Source: Flavobacteriaceae bacterium (lineage in GTDB: Bacteria; Bacteroidota; Bacteroidia; Flavobacteriales; Flavobacteriaceae). From it: a DNA stretch of 40,908 bases. Both the position numbers and the translations under genes were made by a program. Below are positions 19,392-28,819 of the stretch, in pieces (the stretch's first letter is position 1; each line of letters opens with the position of its first letter). The notes beneath the pieces are model-generated. The model was not told the origin of the DNA. It made no database searches and was given only the letters and a program-made list of their open reading frames with translations. The stretch lies in contig CANCJZ010000002.1 in the NCBI GenBank assembly GCA_947378465.1, forward strand, positions 1-40,908, written 5' to 3'.

Positions 19392-20858
19392 ATGTTAAAG
19401 CACTTTTTATCTTTAGAATGGAAATCTTTTTTCCGATCGGCGGCTCTTGGGACCAATATTATCATACAGATATTTAAGGTACTGATGGCGCTTTATTTTA
19501 TTGCCATGTTTACCATAATGGGTTTTGCCATATACCCTGCGCTGGAGGATATGGGACTCGAACCGATGGCAACAGTCAATAAATTTTTGATTTATTATCT
19601 GTTTTTCGATTTAGTATTGCGCTATTTTGTTCAAAAAATGCCTGTGGTCAACATCAAACCTTTGTTGATTTTGCCTTTTAACAAAAACACCATTGTACAC
19701 TTCGCCTTGGGTAAAACCTTGGCCTCCTTCTTTAATCTGATTCACGCTTTTTTCTTTATTCCTTTTTCCATTTTATTGGTAATTAACGGTTTTTCTGTGG
19801 GTCATGTACTGTTGTGGCATCTGGCAATTATGGGCTTGATTTTTATGAACAATTCCATCAATGTATTGATCAACAATAAGGACAGCGTGCTGTATCCATT
19901 GGTGATTGTAGTGATTGCAATTGGAGCGGCGCAGTACTATAAAGTGTTTGACATTACTCAGTATACCGCGGTGTTCTTCCAAGGATTGTACACTACCTAT
20001 TATTTATTTATGCTCCCGATTGTTGCTGCGGTTGCATTGTACTATTTTGCTTTTAAATATTTCAAAAACAATTTGTACTTGGATGAAGGTTTGGCGAAAA
20101 AGACTGAATTGGCCAAAACGGAGAATTTTAATTGGTTGAATCAATTTGGAACGCTTGGGACTTTTTTGAAAAATGACATTCGGTTGCTCAAACGTAACAA
20201 ACGGGCACGTGCTACTGTAATGGCGAGTGTTTTCTTCCTTTTTTATGGCTTATTGTTTTTAGGAAATATGAGAGGAGCTAATAGAAGTGAAGCAATTCAA
20301 ATTTTTGCCGGCATCTTTGTAACGGGTGGGTTCATGCTCAATTTCGGGCAATTTGTACCCAGTTGGGACAGCTCCTATTACCAATTGATGATGAGTCAAA
20401 ATATCCAATACCGCGAATATTTGAGTTCGAAATGGTGGTTGATGGTAATTGCTACTCTAATTTCGTCTCTTTTAGCAGCCTTTTATTTGTATTTCGGTTG
20501 GCATACCTATTTGTTGATGCTTACGGGAGCAGTATACAACATTGGGGTAAACTCCCATATTGTATTACTGGGAGGCGCTTATAACAAAACGCCGATTGAC
20601 ATTACTGTTCGAAAGGCTTTTGGCGATAAGCAAGCGATTAATTTTACCAATTTTATTATTGCAATTCCTAAAATTATAGTGCCTTTAGGATTGTACGGCT
20701 TGGGCGATTATTTATATAATGAAAAAACAGGGATGCTCTTTGTGCTTATTGCCGGAATATTAGGATTTGCTTTTAGAAACCTTGTTTTTAAGCAAATTGA
20801 AAAGATATACAAAACACAAAAATACGCTACCATAGCCGCCTACAAACAAAATCATTAA
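19392..20858 (+). CDS. ABC-type permease-like polytopic membrane protein (DUF5687-like)
   Basis: 488 aa, multiple TM segments, followed by an ABC ATPase gene in the same orientation. Confidence 0.7.
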   Translation: MLKHFLSLEWKSFFRSAALGTNIIIQIFKVLMALYFIAMFTIMGFAIYPALEDMGLEPMATVNKFLIYYLFFDLVLRYFVQKMPVVNIKPLLILPFNKNTIVHFALGKTLASFFNLIHAFFFIPFSILLVINGFSVGHVLLWHLAIMGLIFMNNSINVLINNKDSVLYPLVIVVIAIGAAQYYKVFDITQYTAVFFQGLYTTYYLFMLPIVAAVALYYFAFKYFKNNLYLDEGLAKKTELAKTENFNWLNQFGTLGTFLKNDIRLLKRNKRARATVMASVFFLFYGLLFLGNMRGANRSEAIQIFAGIFVTGGFMLNFGQFVPSWDSSYYQLMMSQNIQYREYLSSKWWLMVIATLISSLLAAFYLYFGWHTYLLMLTGAVYNIGVNSHIVLLGGAYNKTPIDITVRKAFGDKQAINFTNFIIAIPKIIVPLGLYGLGDYLYNEKTGMLFVLIAGILGFAFRNLVFKQIEKIYKTQKYATIAAYKQNH

Positions 20859-20897
20859 TCCTATTTGAGGGAGATTCATTTTTTAAAATAAAACAGC

Positions 20898-21596
20898 ATG
20901 ATACAAGTTACTAATTTAACAAAAACATACGCTTCAGGGGTTACCGTGTTGAACATCCCATCGCTTGAAATTCCAAAAGGGCAAAGTTTTGGACTGGTAG
21001 GGAACAATGGTGCTGGAAAAACCACTTTTTTCAGCCTTTTATTGGATTTAATTCAAGCCTCTTCAGGACATATTATCAATAATGGCATTCAAGTCAATAC
21101 GAGCGAAGCATGGAAACCATTCACCTCGGCATTCATTGACGAAAGTTTCCTCATTGGTTATTTGACCGCCGAAGAATATTTTTATTTTATCGGTGATTTA
21201 AGAGGACAGAATAAAGCCGATATCGATGATTTATTGAAAAAACACGAAGAGTTCTTTAATGGGGAAATTTTAAATAATAAAAAATACCTGCGCGATCTTT
21301 CCAAAGGAAATATGAAAAAGGTAGGGATTATTGCGGCCTTGATTGGGAATCCTGAGGTGGTTATTTTGGACGAACCTTTCGCCAATTTAGACCCGACTAC
21401 CGTGAATAGACTGAAAAAGATTATCAAAGAATTAGCGGAAAATTCCAATGTTACCGTATTGGTTTCCAGCCACGATTTGGCTCATACAGTTGAGGTGTGT
21501 ACTCGAATTGTCGCTTTACACAAAGGCGAGATTGTAAAAGATATTCAAACTTCGGACGAAACTTTGAAAGAGTTGGATGCCTTTTTTGCCGTATAA
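20898..21596 (+). CDS. ABC transporter ATP-binding protein
   Basis: Walker A 'GLVGNNGAGKTTFFSLL', signature 'LRDLSKGNMKKVGI', Walker B 'PEVVILDEPFANLDP', H-loop 'SSHDLAHT'. Confidence 0.95.
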   Translation: MIQVTNLTKTYASGVTVLNIPSLEIPKGQSFGLVGNNGAGKTTFFSLLLDLIQASSGHIINNGIQVNTSEAWKPFTSAFIDESFLIGYLTAEEYFYFIGDLRGQNKADIDDLLKKHEEFFNGEILNNKKYLRDLSKGNMKKVGIIAALIGNPEVVILDEPFANLDPTTVNRLKKIIKELAENSNVTVLVSSHDLAHTVEVCTRIVALHKGEIVKDIQTSDETLKELDAFFAV

Positions 21597-21622
21597 ATGC
21601 TGAAAAACATATTTTATAGAAC

Positions 21623-21660
21623 AACCGCTTATCTATTGCAGATTAAGCGGTTTTTTATTT
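21623..21660 (+). terminator. Rho-independent terminator after the ABC ATPase gene
   Basis: AACCGCTTATC-TATTGCA-GATTAAGCGGTT followed by T6 (one bulge). Confidence 0.8.
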
Positions 21661-21762
21661 AAAAAAAACAATTTTTTTTCACTTATAAAAAAGAAAATGT
21701 ACTTTTACCAGTTAGTTATACTAAAATTAACTTTTTAGAGTTAATATAAAAACGTTTTTACT

Positions 21763-24603
21763 TTGAAAAATAATACTGTCAAATACTTATTTATTGCAGG
21801 ATTTATAGCCCTTTTGGTGGCTTGTTCTACTAAAAAAGACAATTTTGTTTCCCGTAGTTCGCATGCTTTAAGTACCAAATACAATATTTTATATAATGGA
21901 GGAATCGCCTTGGATAAAGGGGTTATCGACCTAAAATCACAATACAAGGACAACTATTGGGAAGTTTTGCCTATTGAAAGAATGCAGGTTTCGGAAGAAA
22001 AAATGCTTCCTGGAACTACAAAAAACGCTGATTTTGAACGCTCCGAAGGCAAAGCAACCAAAGCCATTCAAAAACACTCAATGAACATTGGTGGTTTGGA
22101 AAAAAACTCCCAAATGGATGAAGCACACTTGATGCTTGGAAAAACCAGATACTACGATCAACGATTTATCCCCGCTTTAGAGGCTTTTAATTACGTATTG
22201 TACAAATACCCGAATAGCGATAAAATTAATGAGATAAAAATATGGAGAGAGAAAACCAATATGCGTTTGGAAAACGACGCTATTGCCGCTAATAACCTCC
22301 GAAAATTGTTGAGCGAAATCAAATTCAAAGATCAAATCTATGCTGATGCCAATGCGGCCTTGTCACAAGCATTTCTGAATTTGGAACAAATCGATAGTGC
22401 GATGGCACGTTTGAAAGTTGCGCGTAAATACACTAAAGAAAACGAGGAGAAAGCACGTTACAGTTTTATTTTAGGTCAAATATTTGAAAAGTTAAATCAA
22501 CCCGATAGTGCGTATAACTATTTTCAACAGGTGATTGATATGAATCGCAAATCGTCACGTCAGTATGTGATTCATGCCCACGCCAAACAAGCCCAATTTT
22601 TTAATGTAACCAAAGGTGATACTGTTGCCTTTTTGAAAAAATTCAATGACTTGTTAGAAGATCGTGAAAACCGTCCTTTTTTGGATGTTTTGAACCATCA
22701 AATGGCTTTGTTCTATGAAAAATGTAAAAAACCAGACGTTGCTAAAAAATACTACAATAAGTCGATTAGAGCACGTTCTTCAGACACTTATTTATTGGCT
22801 TCTAATTACCGAAATTTGGCGGATTTGTATTTCAATAAAACACAATATTTAACCGCAGGGAAATATTACGACAGTACACTTACAGTACTTGAACCCCGTT
22901 CCAGAGAACACAAACTCATTTCTAAAAAACGCGCCAATTTAGCCGATGTAATCAAGTACGAAGGCATCGCTCAATTAGATGACAGTATTTTGAACATTGC
23001 TAGCTTGTCCAATACTGCTAAAGAAAAATACTTTTTGGACTATATTGACAAATTAAAAGTGAGCGACAAAAAGAATGCGGAAGCAGCCAAATTAAAAAAG
23101 GAAAAAGGATTAGATGATTCGAGTGCGGGGAATGGCAAAGACGGTTCGAAATCAGGAAATGACGCTTCAAGTGCCATGTCCAAATCCGCAGCTGCCAATA
23201 CGAATTCTATTGTATCCTCGGATGTTGCGAGTACCTTCTATTTTTATAATCCAAAGACCGTTTCATTTGGAAAATTAGAATTTAAAAAGCAATGGGGGGA
23301 TCGCTCCTTAATCAAAGGATGGCGACTCAACAAAGATAAAGTGGACGAAACGGCTAATGATACCCTTAACAAAGAAGACAGTGATGATCCCAAAACCAAA
23401 AAAGTGGAGGAAAAATACACGACGGATTACTATTTGAAACAAATTCCTTCAGGAACTAAAGTATTAGATAGTATTGCTAAAGAACGCAACTTTGCTTACT
23501 ATCAATTGGGGGTTATTTATAAAGAAAAATTCAAAGAATACCCTCGTTCATCAGATAAATTCGAAACCTTATTGACTAATAGTCCAGAGGAACGTTTGGT
23601 GTTGCCTACGATGTATAATTTGTATAAAATATATGAAATTACCGATCCAAGCAAAGCCACAGCAATGAAAAACAGAATCATTGCACAATATCCAAGCTCG
23701 CGATATGCTCAAATATTGAATAATGAATCGGTAAATATTGGATTTGGTACTCCAGAAGATACCTATAAAAGTTTGTACAACCAATATATTGAAGGTAAGT
23801 ATAGGGAAGCACTTACCAATACAGATATGGCAATTGTACAATTTACAGGAGAGGAAATTCTATCTAAATACGAGTTGCTTAAAGCCAATTTGATTGGAAA
23901 ATTATACGGTTTAACGGAATACAAAAAGGCATTGAACTTTGTGGCATTGACCTATCCGAACTCAGCAGAGGGTAAAGAGACGGAATTGTTTATTAGCACC
24001 AAAATACCTCAGTTAGAAGCCTTATATTTCAACGATGTAGTGCCTAGCAGCTGGAAAATTGTGTTTCAACCTTCGAGTTTGAATCCTGCCGATGCCAATA
24101 CCAAAAATCTGTTGACCAAGTTGACCAAGTTTGCAAGTGAAAGAACAATTGAAAAACTAACGGTTTCAACCGATATTTATACTAAAGATCGAAATCTGAT
24201 TGTGATTCACGGCATCAAAACCAAAGAAAGTGCTGAAGGAATCGTTCACGTATTGAAAGAATATAAAGATTACAAAATTGCAGAACCAGCCACAGTTATA
24301 TCTTCGGACAATTATAAAATTGTTCAAGTATACAAAAACTTAGAGGAATACATTTCAGGAAAAGGACCTACCTTTATTCCTAAAACCAAACCTACTATTG
24401 TAATTCCGAAAAGAGAAGAAACTACAAAAGAAGAGGAAATTAAAAAACAACAACAAGCGCAATCCGAAAGCAAAAAAGGAGAGCAAAACGATCCTGATAG
24501 TCCAAACTTTAACCCTGGAAATCCTTCAAGCAGTGCTAAAAAAGTCATTGAGATGGGAGATAGTACTAAAAAAGGATTGCCTCCAGGTCCCCCAAAACCT
24601 TAA
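21763..24603 (+). CDS. sprE: TPR-containing lipoprotein, T9SS/gliding component SprE/PorW-like, TTG start
   Basis: Lipobox 'LLVACSTKKD', 'RSSHALSTKYNILYNGGIALDKG', TPR-like repeats, 946 aa, proline/lysine-rich tail; recognised by resemblance to SprE. Confidence 0.78.
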   Translation: MKNNTVKYLFIAGFIALLVACSTKKDNFVSRSSHALSTKYNILYNGGIALDKGVIDLKSQYKDNYWEVLPIERMQVSEEKMLPGTTKNADFERSEGKATKAIQKHSMNIGGLEKNSQMDEAHLMLGKTRYYDQRFIPALEAFNYVLYKYPNSDKINEIKIWREKTNMRLENDAIAANNLRKLLSEIKFKDQIYADANAALSQAFLNLEQIDSAMARLKVARKYTKENEEKARYSFILGQIFEKLNQPDSAYNYFQQVIDMNRKSSRQYVIHAHAKQAQFFNVTKGDTVAFLKKFNDLLEDRENRPFLDVLNHQMALFYEKCKKPDVAKKYYNKSIRARSSDTYLLASNYRNLADLYFNKTQYLTAGKYYDSTLTVLEPRSREHKLISKKRANLADVIKYEGIAQLDDSILNIASLSNTAKEKYFLDYIDKLKVSDKKNAEAAKLKKEKGLDDSSAGNGKDGSKSGNDASSAMSKSAAANTNSIVSSDVASTFYFYNPKTVSFGKLEFKKQWGDRSLIKGWRLNKDKVDETANDTLNKEDSDDPKTKKVEEKYTTDYYLKQIPSGTKVLDSIAKERNFAYYQLGVIYKEKFKEYPRSSDKFETLLTNSPEERLVLPTMYNLYKIYEITDPSKATAMKNRIIAQYPSSRYAQILNNESVNIGFGTPEDTYKSLYNQYIEGKYREALTNTDMAIVQFTGEEILSKYELLKANLIGKLYGLTEYKKALNFVALTYPNSAEGKETELFISTKIPQLEALYFNDVVPSSWKIVFQPSSLNPADANTKNLLTKLTKFASERTIEKLTVSTDIYTKDRNLIVIHGIKTKESAEGIVHVLKEYKDYKIAEPATVISSDNYKIVQVYKNLEEYISGKGPTFIPKTKPTIVIPKREETTKEEEIKKQQQAQSESKKGEQNDPDSPNFNPGNPSSSAKKVIEMGDSTKKGLPPGPPKP

Positions 24604-24606
24604 ATT

Positions 24607-25008
24607 ATGTTTGATAAAAAACCTAAATCCTATACTGACCTTCTTGGAAAAACCAATAGAATAGTCGAGGGTACGATTATCAAAGGAGATATTAATTCCC
24701 CAGCTGATTTTCGCTTGGATGGACATTTGTTTGGAAATTTTCAATCGAAAGGCAAAATTGTTATAGGCCCAGCAGCCATTGTTAAAGGAGATATAGTATG
24801 TAAAAATGCCGATATCGAAGGACAATTTGAAGGAAAGATTCAAGTTACAGAAATATTAAATGTAAAATCCAAAGCGAGTATTCACGGAGAGGTAGTGTGT
24901 GGAAAATTATCGGTGGAACCAGGTGCTGACTTTAGTGCTACTTGTGTGATGAAAACACATCAAAAACAATTACCTGCTCATGGACAATCAACCGAAGAAA
25001 AAGCCTAA
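24607..25008 (+). CDS. Bactofilin (polymer-forming cytoskeletal protein)
   Basis: 'RIVEGTIIKGDINSPADFRLDGHLFGNFQSKGKIVIGPAAIVKGDIVCKNADIEGQFEGKI...LNVKSKASIHGEVVCGKLSVEPGADFSATC' beta-helix repeats. Confidence 0.92.
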   Translation: MFDKKPKSYTDLLGKTNRIVEGTIIKGDINSPADFRLDGHLFGNFQSKGKIVIGPAAIVKGDIVCKNADIEGQFEGKIQVTEILNVKSKASIHGEVVCGKLSVEPGADFSATCVMKTHQKQLPAHGQSTEEKA

Positions 25009-25207
25009 CAAATGGTTGGCATTGATCAACATTCCTATTCAAATGGGAGTGATAATATTTCTTTTTTCTATTTTAGGAAATTGGATGGATGCCAAATACC
25101 ATACTTCCAATAGGATTTTTGTCAAAATTGCCACTTTAGTAGGTGTTGCCATAGCTTTTTACAATATCAACAGACAACTAAAGGACATTAATGCCTCCGA
25201 TGACTAA
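24980..25207 (+). CDS. AtpZ/AtpI-family small membrane protein
   Basis: 75 aa with two TM segments ('IQMGVIIFLFSILGNWMD', 'VKIATLVGVAIAFYNINRQLKDI'), directly upstream of the atp genes; overlaps bactofilin by 29 nt. Confidence 0.75.
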   Translation: MDNQPKKKPNKWLALINIPIQMGVIIFLFSILGNWMDAKYHTSNRIFVKIATLVGVAIAFYNINRQLKDINASDD

Positions 25208-25603
25208 ATGAAATTAAAACAATACCAACCTATACTTGAAGCTGTCGTTAGTGCAACCATCGCTTTATTGTTGCACAAATGTTATTTTATGCTGTTCAAA
25301 CCCGCGGGTATGGAAAGCCATTTTATTTATAGCCTGTATGAGTTGTATTTGTTTTTTTCTGTTTGTTCCGTCAGTATTCTATTATTGCTAATTAAAGTTC
25401 GAATAAATAATATTAATAATGTAGGTTACACCTATTTATTAGTCACCTGTATTAAAATGGGGATTGCCTATTTTTTCCTCCGACCAATTCTAAATTCGCA
25501 GGGTACTTTTGTCGCTACCGAGAAAACCAGCTTTTTTATAATATTCCTTTTGTTTTTGACAATAGAAACGGTTATTACCATTCGAATATTAAACAAAAAC
25601 TAA
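25208..25603 (+). CDS. Four-TM membrane protein in the atpI position
   Basis: 131 aa hydrophobic ORF immediately downstream of the AtpZ-like gene and upstream of atpB. Confidence 0.65.
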   Translation: MKLKQYQPILEAVVSATIALLLHKCYFMLFKPAGMESHFIYSLYELYLFFSVCSVSILLLLIKVRINNINNVGYTYLLVTCIKMGIAYFFLRPILNSQGTFVATEKTSFFIIFLLFLTIETVITIRILNKN

Positions 25604-25652
25604 TAAATTGTTTTTAAAACGTCAATTTCATCAAAAAAAATAAAAGTAAAAC

Positions 25653-25682
25653 TTTTTAATATTAATTAATATTGTACTTTTG
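25653..25682 (+). promoter_or_regulatory. Putative atpB promoter with palindromic spacer
   Basis: TTTTT(25653-25657)-AATATTAATTAATATT(25658-25673)-G-TACTTTTG(25675-25682); the last element matches TAnnTTTG, 39 bp upstream of ATG. Confidence 0.5.
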
Positions 25683-25721
25683 CACCAAATTTGAGAAAAT
25701 AAATTAAAGATAATTATCATT

Positions 25722-26897
25722 ATGGTGTTTTCAAACAAACCACTCCAATTTATATTAGTTGCTTTAGTAGCAAGTCTTCCTTTGTTAAGTTCTGCAAATA
25801 ATTCAGTGGACAGTGTAAAAGCTGAAACTACTGCAAAAGTTGAGGTAGCTGCTCATCGCGAAGAGGCAAAAGAAACAAAAGTTTTATCTAAAGAAGAAAA
25901 AGCAGAAGCTGATAGAAAGGCTTTTGTAAAACACCACTTACTAGATTCTCACGATTTCACCTTATTTTCTTATGGAAAGGATGAAGAGCACCAAAAACAT
26001 TTTGGTTTTGCTTTGCCAGTTATCCTTATCGATAATGGATTGCAAGTATTCTCTTCTTCTAAATTTGAACACGGGGAAGCAGTTGCTGAATCTAATGGTA
26101 ACTACTATAAAATAAACCACCACGACGGAAAAGTATATAAAACAGATGCTGAAGGTACTTTTACTGAAAACGAACACGGTCATGTTACTAATGCACAACC
26201 TATAGATTTGTCAATTACTAAAAATGTATTGATGATTATTGTAGTTGGATTAATCATGTTCTTGTTGTTTGCTGGTTTAGGGAAATCATACAAAAAAAAT
26301 GGTTCTATCGCTAAAGGTGCTGGACGTTTCTTTGAACCAATTATCATCTACATCAGAGACGAAATTGCTATCCCAAATATTGGTGAGAAACATTATAAAA
26401 AATACATGAGTTTTTTATTAACTATTTTCTTCTTTATATGGTTCTTAAATATGTTCGGACTTACTCCACTAGGAGTTAATATTACAGGAAATTTAGCTGT
26501 AACTGCTTCATTAGCAATTTTGACATATTTAATTACTACATTTACTGCTAAGAAAGATTATTGGAAACACATCTTCTGGATGCCAGGAGTTCCAGTTCCA
26601 ATGAAATTTGTTTTAGCTCCAATTGAATTGTTAGGAACTATTATCAAACCTTTCTCATTAACCATCCGTTTGTACGCGAACATGCTTGCAGGTCACGTGG
26701 TATTAATGACATTGATTGCATTAATGTATAAATTCAATAGCCCAATCGGAAGTCCATTATCATTTATGTTGGCTTTTGTATTGTCATTACTAGAAGTATT
26801 AGTTGCATTATTGCAAGCGTATATATTTACCATGTTGTCTGCTCTATATTTTGGATCAGCATCAGAGGAGCATCATCACGAAGAAGCTCATCACTAG
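25722..26897 (+). CDS. atpB: F1Fo ATP synthase subunit a
   Basis: C-terminal 'PIELLGTIIKPFSLTIRLYANMLAGHVVLMTLIAL...LEVLVALLQAYIFTMLSALYFG'; N-terminal signal-like segment and extra soluble domain. Confidence 0.95.
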   Translation: MVFSNKPLQFILVALVASLPLLSSANNSVDSVKAETTAKVEVAAHREEAKETKVLSKEEKAEADRKAFVKHHLLDSHDFTLFSYGKDEEHQKHFGFALPVILIDNGLQVFSSSKFEHGEAVAESNGNYYKINHHDGKVYKTDAEGTFTENEHGHVTNAQPIDLSITKNVLMIIVVGLIMFLLFAGLGKSYKKNGSIAKGAGRFFEPIIIYIRDEIAIPNIGEKHYKKYMSFLLTIFFFIWFLNMFGLTPLGVNITGNLAVTASLAILTYLITTFTAKKDYWKHIFWMPGVPVPMKFVLAPIELLGTIIKPFSLTIRLYANMLAGHVVLMTLIALMYKFNSPIGSPLSFMLAFVLSLLEVLVALLQAYIFTMLSALYFGSASEEHHHEEAHH

Positions 26898-26932
26898 AAT
26901 TTAGCCTTTAGTTATATAAAACAAGCTAAATT
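26898..26932 (+). other. Intercistronic inverted repeat atpB-atpE
   Basis: AATTTAGC-N19-GCTAAATT, 8 bp arms starting right after the atpB stop. Confidence 0.55.
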
Positions 26933-26947
26933 ATAGTTTACAATTAA

Positions 26948-27169
<222 letters not shown>

Positions 27170-27180
27170 ATTAAAAGCAA

Positions 27181-27213
27181 ACAAAAGCTATAACGGTTGG
27201 TTATAGCTTTTGT
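27181..27213 (+). other. Strong intercistronic hairpin atpE-atpF
   Basis: ACAAAAGCTATAAC-GGTTG-GTTATAGCTTTTGT, 14 bp perfect arms, 12 nt after the atpE stop. Confidence 0.9.
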
Positions 27214-27249
27214 TAACTATTAAAATTAATAAATTTAAGATATTATATA

Positions 27250-27750
27250 ATGGAAGAATTATTTGGACAGTTTTCATTAGGTTTGTTTATCATGCAAACC
27301 ATTTTGTTTCTTGCACTTGTTTTCTTGTTGAAAAAATTCGCTTGGAAACCTATTCTTGATGCAGTAAACGAAAGAGAAGAAGGAATCAAAAATGCATTAC
27401 AATCAGCTGAAAATGCTAAAAAAGAAATGCAAAATTTAAAATCAGATAATGAGAAATTATTAGCTGATGCACGTTCAGAGCGTGATGCAATGATGAAAGA
27501 AGCTCGTGAGATTAAAGATAAAATGATCAATGATGCAAAAGCAGAAGCTCAAGCTCAAGGTCAAAAATTAATCGACCAAGCTAAAGCAGCTATCACTAGT
27601 GAGAAAAATGCAGCTATGGCAGACTTGAAAAATCAAGTATCTTCTTTATCATTAGAAATTGCTGAAAAATTATTAAAAGCTGAATTATCTAATAAAGATT
27701 CTCAAACTAAATTGGTTGAGAAAATGTTGGATGACGCTAAATTAAATTAA
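27250..27750 (+). CDS. atpF: F1Fo ATP synthase subunit b
   Basis: N-terminal TM 'FIMQTILFLALVFLLKKFAWKPILDAVNEREEGIKNALQSAENAKKEM', long charged helix. Confidence 0.95.
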   Translation: MEELFGQFSLGLFIMQTILFLALVFLLKKFAWKPILDAVNEREEGIKNALQSAENAKKEMQNLKSDNEKLLADARSERDAMMKEAREIKDKMINDAKAEAQAQGQKLIDQAKAAITSEKNAAMADLKNQVSSLSLEIAEKLLKAELSNKDSQTKLVEKMLDDAKLN

Positions 27751-27755
27751 TCGTT

Positions 27756-28289
27756 ATGACAGGTAATAGAGCAGCGATTAGATATGCCAAAGCAATTCTT
27801 GAGGTTTCACAAAGCAAAGGAACTGCAGTTGCTGTAAATGACGATATGAAAACTATCGCTGAAACAGTACATTCCAATCAAGAATTGAGAGATTTTTTAT
27901 CAAGCCCTATCATTAAGGTGGAAGTAAAATGGTCCGCAATAGCTGAAGTATTTGCTAACGTTCAACAAGAAACTAAAAGTTTGTTTCAATTGTTAAACGC
28001 TAACAGACGATTTGAATTGTTAGGAAATATTGCTACTCAATACAATAAATTATTTGATGTGGCTACAGGAGTAGAAACAGCTTATGTTACTACTGCAATT
28101 GAAATCACAACGGAATTAGAAGCTAAAGTATTGGCTAAGGCAGGTACTTTCTCTGATAAGAAAATAACTATTGTTAACATTGTTGATCCTACAATCATAG
28201 GAGGATTTATCCTTCGAATTGGTGATCAACAATACAATGCTTCTGTTGCAAACAGCTTAAGAGGTTTAAAAAGAGAATTTGCTCATTAA
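27756..28289 (+). CDS. atpH: F1Fo ATP synthase subunit delta
   Basis: 'NRAAIRYAKAILEVSQSKG...' N-terminus and 'IVDPTIIGGFILRIGDQQYNASVANSLRGLKREF' C-terminus. Confidence 0.94.
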   Translation: MTGNRAAIRYAKAILEVSQSKGTAVAVNDDMKTIAETVHSNQELRDFLSSPIIKVEVKWSAIAEVFANVQQETKSLFQLLNANRRFELLGNIATQYNKLFDVATGVETAYVTTAIEITTELEAKVLAKAGTFSDKKITIVNIVDPTIIGGFILRIGDQQYNASVANSLRGLKREFAH

Positions 28290-28299
28290 TAGTCGAAAG

Positions 28300-28809
28300 A
28301 TGAAAAAAGCATTTACTCTAATTATCTTGGCCATTTCGTTTTTAGGTTATTCCCAAAAGATTAAACTTAAAAAAGGAGAAGTATTAGTAGATGATGTTGC
28401 TTGGTTGAATTATCAAGAATGTGGATCGTTTGACAACACTTGTTCATTATTAAATAAAAACAATGATGAATTGGTTTTTTTCAAATGGATAAATGTTCCA
28501 GGTGCAGAACCAATAACACAATACAATAAAGATGGCACTTTGAGATATGTAGAAATCGTTTTTGTGGGAGCTCAAATGAAAATTGAGTTACAAAAGACAC
28601 AAAAGGATTGTATCGAACTTCTTTACAATGGTAAAGTAGTAAACGAAGATGGTACTTTAAATATGGACAAAGTAAGTAGAATGGTTGAAAAATACGGAAC
28701 ACCGTTTTCAGATCGTTTGAATCGTTCTTCTAATAGTCCAGGCACAATTATAATAAACAATAATCAGTCACCGCAACGTTCCGGTGTAAATATAAATTTA
28801 GGTAGATAA
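28300..28809 (+). CDS. Predicted exported protein of unknown function inside the atp operon
   Basis: Signal peptide [19 protein letters not shown] starting at 28300 (track start 28279 would overlap atpH). 10 bp from atpH and 10 bp from atpA, same strand. Confidence 0.8.
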   Translation: MKKAFTLIILAISFLGYSQKIKLKKGEVLVDDVAWLNYQECGSFDNTCSLLNKNNDELVFFKWINVPGAEPITQYNKDGTLRYVEIVFVGAQMKIELQKTQKDCIELLYNGKVVNEDGTLNMDKVSRMVEKYGTPFSDRLNRSSNSPGTIIINNNQSPQRSGVNINLGR

Positions 28810-28819
28810 TCATAATATT

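Noticed and set aside
19773-24843. Short ORFs overlapping the ABC permease, ATPase, sprE and bactofilin genes in alternative frames
   Set aside because: All are contained in or antisense to well-supported CDSs and lack plausible starts or domains.
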